DNA of 64,000 bases from Rhynchopus euleeides (Eukaryota > Euglenozoa > Diplonemea > Diplonemida > Diplonemidae): NCBI GenBank assembly GCA_963210315.1, contig OY723270.1, positions 1,922,001-1,986,000 of the forward strand, given 5' to 3'. Positions 9,607 through 18,092 of the stretch are shown piece by piece. Every line of letters begins with the position of its first letter. The stretch's first letter is position 1. Made by a program: the position numbers and the translations under genes. The notes below the pieces were generated by a model. The model ran no database searches, was not told the origin of the DNA, and saw only the letters and a program-made list of their open reading frames with translations.

Positions 9607-10405
9607 GGTTGGAGGTCCTCAGCGATCCGGGCCGTGCTGAGGAAGAGGGGACGGAGGGCGGCACCCCGGCACAGAGACTCCCCTTGGAGCTTCCCGCAGC
9701 ACCACCCATACTGTGACCCCTGATGGAGCTGGTGGTTGGTTTCGAGCGCCCACTCTCCCATACACCGTGACTCCCGCATTCGCCCCCCTGCTGACGTGGA
9801 CCAAGTCAGAAGGGCACATCCCGCGGACAGGCTCACCCTATACTTCGATGGTGGTGCGTGTACAACCGCACCCCGGGGCGGTGCTCCATCGAGACGGCTG
9901 CAATGTCTCAGAAGATATCCTCCCTCTGCTGAACGCCCCGCTGCTATGGGGTGCCTCCGGGGACCGGCTCCCATGCCGCACATTTCCCACCGCACGGTGC
10001 GTTTCCGCCTCCGGGGTCCCTGCGACGCAGTGCCGGCACACCTCCCCCAGGCCCGTGCGCCCATCTACACCGAACGTGCTTAAGCAGGTTTCCTGTGCTG
10101 CGGGATGTAGGGTGTGTTCGCGGCAGGTCATCCCCCCCCCCCCCCCCCCACGTGATGCGTCGATTGGTCTTGTCGGGCATAACCACACCCCGCTCTGCTG
10201 CTTCACTTGAGATTCACACACACAACAACATGCAGGCAGTGCACTTCCGCAGCCTGCCACAACCTCGTCGGCAGCACCAGGACAAGACACGGACCGTATT
10301 TGGATCCATGTCTCAGACGAATCACCAGCACAACCCTTACCTACTTACACACACTGCAGGTTTCCCCCACCCCCAACCCCGCAACGACACACCGCACATC
10401 CCCTT
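9607..10405. other. Gene-free region with an 18-C tract
   Basis: Unique, CA- and C-rich DNA including an uninterrupted run of 18 C at 10132-10149. Overlapping ORFs on both strands are shadows of composition. CACACACTGCAG near 10346-10357 could be a splice acceptor for the next gene. Confidence 0.45.
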
Positions 10406-11785
10406 ATGTCCTTTCTTTACATGGCATCTGAGGATGCCACCGCCCCCACTGCGAAGAGCCTGACAGATGTGGTGCCAAAGGCTGGCGGTGCGGTCCGTGT
10501 CGCCTGTGTCTCCGACACGCACCTGCTGCAGGACCACATCTCCGTGCCGCCGTGCGACCTGCTGTTGCACGCAGGCGACATCCTCTTCTGCAGCGGCAAC
10601 ACCATGAGCATCGAAGACGCGGAGTCTGCCTTTCGGAAATTCTGCGAGTGGCTCGGCAGGCAGCCCTGCCACTCCGGCGTGGTGATCTGCGGCAACCACG
10701 ACATGCGCCTGAAGGAGCTCGGGGCCGAGAGGCTGCGGCGCCACCTCCCGCCCCACTTTGCCTACCTCGAGAACGGCTTCATCGAGGCGTGCGGTCTCAG
10801 GATCTACGGCACGCCGAACAGCGTGGGCAACAGCCGCAACTCCGCGTGGCAGCACCGCAGCACGGAGGGCGTCTGGGCGGGTGTGCGGGATCAGGGGAAC
10901 CTGGACATCGTGATGTCACACGGGCCTGCCTTCTGCCACCACAAAGGCGAGTATGTCTACGACGATCCCCTGATGCACCACCTCGCATCCACGCGGTGCC
11001 GCCTCCACGTCAGCGGGCACATGCACTGGGCGCACGGCCTGTCTCACTTCAGCTCTGGCGACACCCGCTTTCCCTGCGTGTGCTGCTGCGTCACAGACGC
11101 GTCATACAAACCGACGAACCCCCCGTTTGTTGTCGACATGCTGCCGAGAGCAGCTGCTGCCGCCGCTGGGGGGGGCGGGGCGGCTGCGGCGCCGGTGGCG
11201 CCGGCGCCTGCGCCAGCGGAGCTCCCTGACCACCTGGTGGTGGCGTTGATGTTCCACTCGAGGAGGCACAACCACGTCCAGACCCTGGCAGAGCTGTGCA
11301 GGCGGCTGGAGGGGCGGGTGCGGTGCGTCGTCGCCAGGTCTACTGAGGAGGCTGCGGCTGTTGCGGCCTCCCCCCAGGGGCGGAGGGCCACCGCAGTGGT
11401 GGGGATCGGGGATCTGACGATGGCGCCGCTCTCGGCGTGGCAGCAGCGCAACGACAGGGGGCAGCTGGTGGCGAAGGCGCTGTGCTCCGGAGCCTTTTTT
11501 TTTGCACATAACACACCTGTGTGGTACGGGAAATGCTACGAGGAACGCGATGGACTCGGGACTGCTGCTGGCCTCTCTTGCTATGGTTTACTTATGTTTC
11601 GTGCTCCACCTGCTCCACCTCATTCTGCACTTCAGATGATCCACTTCACGTGGGTTACGGGGTTTGGGACAACGATGATATGTTGTGTCCGACGACAAGG
11701 TAAGGTAAGCTCATCGAGGTACACCAAACCGGAGTTGTCAAATCAAAAAAAAGTGGAAGCGTCCAATGCAACACTCACAGCATAG
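10406..11785 (+). CDS. MPPED-like calcineurin-fold metallophosphoesterase
   Basis: The 459-residue ORF carries all motifs of a calcineurin-like metallophosphatase: SDTH at residues 36-39, HAGD near 55-58, GNHD near 96-99, SHGP near 171 and GHMH near 203-206. These bind two metals and hydrolyse phosphodiester or phosphomonoester bonds. Motif spacing and the short total domain (about 240 residues) fit the MPPED1/MPPED2 group. An Ala/Gly/Pro linker and a second region of about 120 residues without a recognised family follow. From about nucleotide 11495 the frame runs through a T-run into sequence that resembles the repeat at 27693-27740 and into the leader of the retroelement, so the native C-terminus has probably been replaced by repeat DNA. 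An alternative start is the ATG at 10421. Confidence 0.8.
   Translation: MSFLYMASEDATAPTAKSLTDVVPKAGGAVRVACVSDTHLLQDHISVPPCDLLLHAGDILFCSGNTMSIEDAESAFRKFCEWLGRQPCHSGVVICGNHDMRLKELGAERLRRHLPPHFAYLENGFIEACGLRIYGTPNSVGNSRNSAWQHRSTEGVWAGVRDQGNLDIVMSHGPAFCHHKGEYVYDDPLMHHLASTRCRLHVSGHMHWAHGLSHFSSGDTRFPCVCCCVTDASYKPTNPPFVVDMLPRAAAAAAGGGGAAAAPVAPAPAPAELPDHLVVALMFHSRRHNHVQTLAELCRRLEGRVRCVVARSTEEAAAVAASPQGRRATAVVGIGDLTMAPLSAWQQRNDRGQLVAKALCSGAFFFAHNTPVWYGKCYEERDGLGTAAGLSCYGLLMFRAPPAPPHSALQMIHFTWVTGFGTTMICCVRRQGKVSSSRYTKPELSNQKKVEASNATLTA
11753..11771 (+). repeat. Variant YR core site
   Basis: GTGGAAGCGTCCAATGCAAC is a diverged copy of the recurrent core TGGAAGCGTCAACGCA. It lies 37 bases upstream of the type I retroelement. 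Confidence 0.45.
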
Positions 11786-11807
11786 AGGCCAAGTGTTTCT
11801 CGTAGTA

Positions 11808-11946
11808 TTTTTACTAGTTACGAGCGACGAAGCGTAGCGAAGTCGCGAAGTAACGAAGGAAATCGTACGACTGAAGCTTTGGATTAGCACCTCATGCCAC
11901 TTCACAGGGCCTCAACACAGCCTTGAGACAGCAAGTGTGCGCTCAA
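11808..11946 (+). repeat. A1 split direct repeat
   Basis: It is essentially identical to 16413-16551. It contains TACGAGCGACGAAGCGTAGC and ends with AAGTGTGCGCTCAA, which is also the first part of each B repeat. That shared tail is where A and B join in the predicted circular intermediate. Confidence 0.9.
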
Positions 11947-11954
11947 GTTTAACA

Positions 11955-13449
11955 ATGGCCGGAAGAAAGAAGAAGACCCCAAAATCCAAGGAAGCCTCGC
12001 AGACTACACCCCCGCCTCCGCCTCCGTCTGAGGAGGAGTCCGCCGCGGGCCAGGCCATCGCAGCTGAGCCTGTGGCCGTGACACCAGTCGAACCCCAGGA
12101 GCCCCCGCAGATTCCCCCATCGCAGCTTCCGCCGCCGCAAACCGCCAACCCCGTGCCCACGGGGGCCCCTCATCAGAGCCCGGCCCAGCACAACACACAT
12201 GCTTACCCCACTGTGTACGCCTATGCACCCCACCACCAGAACTTGTACCCAGCACCCGGTGCTTTGACAGCGCAGCCCCCCCCCGGGCAGTTTGCACATG
12301 CTGGTGCCCCCCCCCCACACATCATCTTACGTGTTGGTTCACCACTCCCCCGGTGTCCACACGCTGCAGCAGGCTCCCCTCCCAGCGCCCGCCCCCGGTG
12401 CTCCTGCAGCTCAGCCGCCCCCCCCAGGGCAGGCTCCACACGTCGGTGCGCCCCCGCCCCAGGCACCGGCCGTGTCGGCACACCACTCTCCCGGTGTCAC
12501 CACGCTCCAGCATGTTCCCCACCCAGCGTTTGTCACCGCTCAGCCGCCCATCCCAGGGCAGGCTCCGCACGCCGGTGCACCCCCGCACCCTGCTCCGGCT
12601 GTGTCGGCATACCACTATACCGGTATCCCCACGTTGCAACATGCTCCCCACCCAGCGCCAGCGCTCCCCAGCGCCCAGCCACCCGTTCCAGGGCAGGCTC
12701 CACATGCCGGTGCACCCCCGCCCCACGCACCGGCTGTGGCCGCACACCACCCCGGTGTCGCCGCGCTTCAGCATGATCCCCACCCGGCTTTTGTGTCTGG
12801 TGGTGCACCTTGGGCAAACACAGCAGGCTTTGGCGCAGACCAGGCTTGGGCTGCCATCGCTGCGGGCCACCCCCCTCCCCACGCCAGCCCGGCCCCGCTT
12901 CCCCAGTCCTCCCTCGCCCCCGGCGCTCTCGCCACGGACCTTGAGCCTTCTCTGTGGGCCACCATGTCTGCGGACAGGCGGGCTTCAGTCCTCCTCGGGC
13001 TGGACGTCCGGTTCGGTCCGCTCTCCTCCAGTGGTTCCAGTTTGTCCATCGAGGCCGCACACCGTGTGTCGGACCTGAAAGCGATGGCGAACAAGATTGG
13101 GACACACGGAACACTGGAGGAGGCGAACAAATTTTTATGCGACATGGCCCACAGGGAGCTCATGAGGCTCTTTGTGCTGGAACGGGCCGCTGGGGGCGAC
13201 TCGGCAGGGGCGAGGAAGATGGAATCCGCTTTTTTCGCTGCGGACACACAGCCCGTGTTCGCTGCCCCCGCCCTCCAGGCTGCCTCGGGCCCCCTCGAGC
13301 CCCGCCACGAGCCCCGCCAGGGCCCCAAGCGGCAGCGGTCTGACCGCTCCGTTTTCGCCGGCCCCCCTCCCAAGATGGCCCGCCGAGAGGTTACCGAGAG
13401 GAAGCCGGATTTTCGCGGGCACCCCCGGGGGGGCTACCGCCGGAACTAG
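11955..13449 (+). CDS. gag: Gag-like protein of type I YR retroelement (frame-interrupted)
   Basis: It begins MAGRKKKTPKSK, a basic N-terminus, followed by a Pro-rich region and about five tandem 40-residue repeats (PGQAPHAGAPP...SAHH.PGV..LQH.PHPA). The C-terminal third (from about 12950) is a non-repetitive helical domain. The reading frame changes by one base inside a run of ten C at 12307-12316: upstream codons lie in phase 0 and downstream codons in phase 1. Repeat similarity continues cleanly across, so this is one gene with a homopolymer length change, a sequencing error, or a slippage site. The frame ends at TAG (13447-13449), and the YR gene follows in the same frame. The role inferred from family is nucleic-acid packaging. 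No zinc knuckle was seen. Confidence 0.7.
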
Positions 13450-13638
13450 GGCCCACCAGCCTGTGCCCCCCCGCCCCGTCCCGCCCCCTCCCATCCCTCC
13501 CCCCCCTCCCACACCCACCTCACCACACACCCTCCACTGCCGACGAAAAAATCTCCAAAAAAGCCAGCACCGGGTCGGCCGCGGCACCAGGAGTCGATCA
13601 CCTCTCCGGGCCAGGTCAGGCAGGTCTACAACCACGCC

Positions 13639-14481
13639 ATGTCAACCCTATCGGGTGCTCTGGCCCCATCGACTTGGCGGGGCCAGATCTCGGTCGCTCG
13701 CCGAATGATGGACTTCCGGGTGCAGTGGGAGGCGTGGACGGGGCACCCCCTCGCGGTCGACGAGGCCATCCTCCTCTGGCTCAGCAAGAAGTCGGTGGTG
13801 GATGGCCTCAAGCCCTCAGCCCTTCTGCAGTACCTGCAGAACCTGAAGGCGTGGGCAAAGCGCGCGGGGTTCTTGGAGCACCCTACCCCCATGCTCCGGG
13901 ACTTGGAGCGCTCCTACAAGAGGTCTGGAGCGCTCCGTCCCTCTCGTCAGGCAGTGCCCGCCGACCTGGCCACGGTGCGACAGGCCATCGACGGGGAGTC
14001 GTCACCGGTGGTGCGCGTCGCTTTGGAGGTCGCCTTCAAGGCGGCAGCTCGCGTCGGCGACCTGTTGAAGCTCGACGTGCGGGCCCTGTCCTTCGAGGAC
14101 TCGTACGTGGGCTTCGACTGGTCGGGAGGAAAGTCCGACCCTTTTCGTTTGGGCCGCACAACCGGTGTCGCTCTGTCCCCGCAGGCCTTCGACTTCCTCC
14201 AGACCCGCTGCAGGTCTCTTCCTCCAGACGCGCCGGCGTTCCCCACGACGCGGCAGAAGTTGGTGGCTGCCCTCCGCCGGGTGGACCCCCAGCTGTCGGG
14301 CCACTCGCTCCGGCGGGGCGCGTTGATGCACCTCATGCAGAAGGGCCATTCACTCGCAGAGATGATGTCAGTATCCCGCCATGCGACGGTGGAGTCCCTC
14401 CTCCACTACATCCCGCTGGCGAAGGCTCATCCAGCGCGCGAGGCAGTCCGGGTCTCAGCGTCCCTCGACCTGTGGCAGTGA
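13639..14481 (+). CDS. Tyrosine recombinase of type I YR retroelement
   Basis: From the ATG the product is 280 residues with the full catalytic set: Arg in AARVGDLL (14044-14061), Lys in GGKSDPF, HSLRR (14302-14316), SRHAT (14373-14387) and the nucleophile Tyr in LLHYI shortly after. This enzyme would integrate the circular cDNA. The frame is open back to 13450, directly after the gag stop codon, with no other stop. The region before the ATG encodes PGRPRHQ, matching GRPR motifs in the type II recombinases, so translation probably begins upstream as a Gag-YR readthrough product. The end overlaps the RT frame, which is -1 relative to it. Confidence 0.9.
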   Translation: MSTLSGALAPSTWRGQISVARRMMDFRVQWEAWTGHPLAVDEAILLWLSKKSVVDGLKPSALLQYLQNLKAWAKRAGFLEHPTPMLRDLERSYKRSGALRPSRQAVPADLATVRQAIDGESSPVVRVALEVAFKAAARVGDLLKLDVRALSFEDSYVGFDWSGGKSDPFRLGRTTGVALSPQAFDFLQTRCRSLPPDAPAFPTTRQKLVAALRRVDPQLSGHSLRRGALMHLMQKGHSLAEMMSVSRHATVESLLHYIPLAKAHPAREAVRVSASLDLWQ

Positions 14482-14483
14482 GT

Positions 14484-16208
14484 GGGGTTCCGGGTCTCTC
14501 CCCCTTTGCCTTCTACAGCCAACCATCACCTCCGGAGTGCACAGATTTTCGCCCAGACATCATCTTCCCTTACGATGCATCGCTGCGGGTGGGCCTCCCT
14601 ACGCAGAGCGGTTTCATATCACCCCCCTCCACACGCTCTGACGCGCCTCTTGCCCCCATTACCAAGAACCGCGTGAACCTGGATAGGCTGCTGGAGCTGG
14701 ACACCGGGGGTATCCTACTAGGCATCATCGAAGTGATCCGGTCAAAGGAAGGTTTCCTGGCCCAGTGCGCAGTGCACCCCGACACTCTCCCGTACGGCGC
14801 GAAGAACAGCATCTCGAGGAACATGTTGAAGCACGTGCCGACTCTCCGGCAAGCTGAGGTCATCGAGCCCCCATCTGACTCCATCCAAATGTGTCTCCCG
14901 CAGTTCACGGTGGCAAAATCCTCGGGAGGTTCGCGTCTGGTGACGAATGCAATAAAGCTCAACGAATGCATGCGTCCCCCGCCGCCCATGGGTTTACCGG
15001 ACATCATCGTCGCCGCCACTCGGATCGCGGCTGCAGACCATGCCATCCTCGAGGATTTTCGATCCTGGTTCTACCAGATCCCGCTTGCGACAGACGTGCG
15101 CCCTTTCTTCGGGATGAAGCTGGCACCGGAGAGGGGTCGTTACAGCACCTACTGGCTGACAGCTCTCTGCATGGGCTGGTGCTGGGCCCCCACCATCGCG
15201 CATCGAGCAGCGTCGGTCATCCTTCCCTGGGAGAGGGGTGTCGTGTGGGTTGACAATCTCATTGTGCTGGGCAACACCGCCGACGAGGCCGTCTCCCGCC
15301 ATGCGGACGTGCGCCGGCGAGCTGCGCATGTGGGAGCGGAGTTCAAAGTGGAGGACGGGGCCGGGGTCCCCCTCAGGAGGTTCACTGTTCTGGGCATCGA
15401 CTTCAACCTCACCCTCCATGCATACCGCCCCTCCCAGGCCTGGGTCAATGCATTCCTCGTCTCCCCGGAACTGGGGCGTTTCAAGGCGGGCGCGCTGTCA
15501 GCGCGGGAATTGTGTGTTGTCACGGGGAGGGCACTGCGTTTCTGCCACATCGCGGGGCACCGTCTATGCAACATGTGGTCTACGCTCTCCTGCATTCGCA
15601 GGATCAGCCGCCTGGTGGGCAGCTCCCTCGGATGGGACGACCAAGTGCGGGTCTCCCCCTCGGTGGTGCACGAGGTGGTCGAGGAGCTCCCCGCCATGGA
15701 GATCAACGCGTGGGTGGACGTGCCCCCGCCTCTCCCAGCAATCGCCCTGTGGTGTGATGCCTCACAGCGCGTCTGGGCCGTGGTCTCCCCCGACTTGGTC
15801 GTGCGTGCGCCTTTCGCGACGGTGGAGAAGCCGCACATCTTCATCAAGGAGATGCTGGCGGCAGCTGCTGCGGTGCTGCTCGCAGCGCGTCTCCACCCCG
15901 GACACCGAGTCACCCTCCACATCGACAACTCGGGTGTCGTCGCGTGCGTAAAGGTGGGCCACTCACGCAACCATTTCGCAAACCAGCTTCTGCGCTGGAT
16001 CTTTGCCATTGCAGACTGGGGTCGCCTGCAGCTCGATCCCCAATGGGTCCCCACCCATGTGCAGGCCGCTGACCCCTTCACCAGGGGCGCCCCGGTCTCA
16101 GCATCCCAGGCACGACTCGGGGCACCCCCCCTCCCCCCGCCCCCCGTCGTCGCCGCGTTTGTCTCCTCCTCAGGGGTCGCGGATGCAGCTCTCTGCCCGC
16201 GCGTATAA
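14484..16208 (+). CDS. Reverse transcriptase-RNase H of type I YR retroelement
   Basis: RT-like sequence runs from about 14500 to the stop at 16208. Palm motif A is LEDFRSWFYQIPL (catalytic Asp near 15054), motif B is LCMGWCWAPTIAHR, and the catalytic motif is WVDN (15246-15257) where YxDD is usual. RNase H follows, with Asp in LWCDAS, Glu in IKEML, Asp in HIDNSG and the last Asp in AADPFTRG, so all four metal ligands are present. The frame is -1 relative to YR. It stays open back to 13674 through the whole YR gene but has no ATG near its true start, so expression by frameshift, reinitiation or splicing must be assumed. Confidence 0.9.
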   Translation, partial: GVPGLSPFAFYSQPSPPECTDFRPDIIFPYDASLRVGLPTQSGFISPPSTRSDAPLAPITKNRVNLDRLLELDTGGILLGIIEVIRSKEGFLAQCAVHPDTLPYGAKNSISRNMLKHVPTLRQAEVIEPPSDSIQMCLPQFTVAKSSGGSRLVTNAIKLNECMRPPPPMGLPDIIVAATRIAAADHAILEDFRSWFYQIPLATDVRPFFGMKLAPERGRYSTYWLTALCMGWCWAPTIAHRAASVILPWERGVVWVDNLIVLGNTADEAVSRHADVRRRAAHVGAEFKVEDGAGVPLRRFTVLGIDFNLTLHAYRPSQAWVNAFLVSPELGRFKAGALSARELCVVTGRALRFCHIAGHRLCNMWSTLSCIRRISRLVGSSLGWDDQVRVSPSVVHEVVEELPAMEINAWVDVPPPLPAIALWCDASQRVWAVVSPDLVVRAPFATVEKPHIFIKEMLAAAAAVLLAARLHPGHRVTLHIDNSGVVACVKVGHSRNHFANQLLRWIFAIADWGRLQLDPQWVPTHVQAADPFTRGAPVSASQARLGAPPLPPPPVVAAFVSSSGVADAALCPRV

Positions 16209-16328
16209 ATTGCACCAGTGTTGTTCCATAAATGTTCGTGCCATCAGCGTGAAGGTGCTCATACCCCTGGGGGAAGACATCCTGCAGTTCAGTCAAGTTG
16301 CCGTATTCACGGTCCCTGAGGGAACCCA

Positions 16329-16627
16329 GTGTGCGCTCAACAAAAAGTAGTCCGGAACTGTTCTCCCACAGTTGCTGGACAGGGTGTCTATAATAAAGCG
16401 AAAGGAGTACGATTTTTACTAGTTACGAGCGACGAAGCGTAGCGAAGTCGCGAAGTAACGAAGGAAATCGTACGACTGAAGCTTTGGATTAGCACCTCAT
16501 GCCACTTCACAGGGCCTCAACACAGCCTTGAGACAGCAAGTGTGCGCTCAACAAAAAGTAGTCCGGAACTGTTCTCCCACAGTTGCTGGACAGGGTGTCT
16601 ATAATAAAGCGAAAGGAGTACGATTTT
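16329..16627 (+). repeat. B1-A2-B2 right terminus of type I element
   Basis: B1 is 16329-16412, A2 is 16413-16551 and B2 is 16540-16622, followed by a run of T. Each B unit contains AGTAGTCCGGAACTGTTCTC and TCTATAATAAAGCGAAAGGA. The TATAATAAA-like string could serve as a promoter or polyadenylation element. The arrangement defines the element boundary. Confidence 0.9.
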
Positions 16628-18092
16628 TTTTTTCGGATATTGTCGCCCTGCTGAGAGCAGCGGCGCCGGGTTCCGAATCCGCGGTTGTTCCGGTCATCCT
16701 GAGGCATACAAGCGTGGCGCACCCCAGGGTGGTTGTGAGGTTTTTCCCCGAGTGACAGAGCTAGCGCCTGCCCGGTTGCACAAACAAACACATTACGTAC
16801 CGCCGGCTCCTTTTTCGGGAGTCTCTCAAGCTGGCTCAGGAGAAGAGAGGTTACAACGCACGGAAGGTGCGCTGAAGGCGTTATAAGTGCGTATCAGGAT
16901 AGCTCTCCTGCCCTGCCCGTATTTCAGTTGGGTGCATTCACCCATGCATGTGTGTTGGGGTCCGTTCTGCAAGTATTTCACAGCGCTGCATGCTGTGTGG
17001 GTGGGGGTGGTGGTGGGGTGGGGGGCGGTGCTGTCCTGCGTTCGGAGAAGAATAACTGACCTGCGTTTTGCCCCCCTGTCTCTCTTGTCATTCTTGGTCC
17101 TTCTCACCCTCTCCAGATTCGCGCAATGTGACGGGGAGGTCATCTTCACTGAGGGCAACAGGCGCTTGTTATCGGGTTTTGGGCGGAAGCGTCCAACACC
17201 GCTCTCTCTCTCTCTCTCAGTGGGCCTTCGCGATCGTTGATCCAGCGGCAATCTTTCGGTGGAAGCGAATCAATGCAAAAAAATCATCTGTGAAAAGACT
17301 CGAGAGACTTGCTGCTGTATTTTGCGTGTTTTATGACCTTTGTTTTGGACACTTTACACCAACACTTCACACAATTCTCTCCGGGCTGTGTGGTGTGGCA
17401 CCCCCCATCTATCCCCCTCGCGAGTGCCACCCACTGCCCCCTATCGTGGCTCCTCAAGTCTAGCCGAGCAGCCCCCCCTGTCTGCATCAGAACAGCACCA
17501 GCGGCGCCCCCAGCGCCTGCTGTCTGAAAATCTGATTCATGATGATGTCCGGATGGAGGTGGTGCCCTGCACTCTCCTGAAACTGAGGAACAAAGTCGGG
17601 TACCTCCCGACCCCTTATCTTACCCCTCCCACCCCCCCACACCCGCACCCCTGCTGGTATGGGATCCCCTGCTGTTTTTTTTGCATCGGGTTGCACGAAG
17701 CAAACACATTGCGCATCCGCCTCCTTCTTGATACCGCAACCGTGTGCTTCAGCACCGCCACGGCGTGAAGCACCACCTCCGCCACCATCGCATCTCAGTT
17801 TACGGCGGGTGGTTTGCCACAGTGGAGGACGGTTGCTGCGATTTTTGCCACCACACCACACCCCACACACCACCACGCCGCAGGGTTCTGGCGGCTACAT
17901 GCCCCCAAGTCCCTCCGTCCGGCAGCCTTGGTCGGCCTACAAGCCTATTCTGCAGTGCTTGTTCTTAGTGGTGGTGGTGTGGGAGGTCGCCGTCTGGGAT
18001 GTTGTCGGGCGGGCAGACCTGTTTGGCCTGTGCTCAACACGCACGGCGGATCTCGAATCCCAGCTGAAGCACGTGCGAGCTAAGGAGCAGGT
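16628..18092. other. Gene-free region with dispersed repeat fragments
   Basis: There are two diverged core sites at 17184-17200 and 17259-17278. The second begins a 60-bp match (to about 17320) with 29191-29258. A CGGTTGCACAAACAAA segment near 16776 recurs near 21000 and, weaker, near 17690. CT-rich and CA-rich tracts precede the gene at 18093. No supported gene. Confidence 0.5.
17258..17320 (+). repeat. Dispersed repeat with diverged core site
   Basis: GGTGGAAGCGAATCAATGCA followed by AAAAAATCATCTG and GACTCGAGAGAC matches 29191-29258 at about 90%. This is a separate small repeat family that also begins with the core. Confidence 0.6.

Larger units (their letters stand above)
11808..16627 (+). 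mobile_element. Type I tyrosine-recombinase retroelement with split direct repeats
   Basis: A 140-bp A repeat at the left end (11808-11946) recurs as A2 (16413-16551). It lies between two copies of an 83-bp B repeat, B1 (16329-16412) and B2 (16540-16622). The order A1-genes-B1-A2-B2 is the split-direct-repeat layout of PAT/Ngaro/VIPER-type elements, which replicate through a circular DNA and integrate with a tyrosine recombinase rather than a DDE integrase. Internal genes are gag-like, YR and RT-RNase H. Each A repeat starts with TTTTT and B2 ends against a T-run, so crossover within a T tract is likely. Only the gag frame is broken, so the copy is otherwise intact. Confidence 0.9.
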
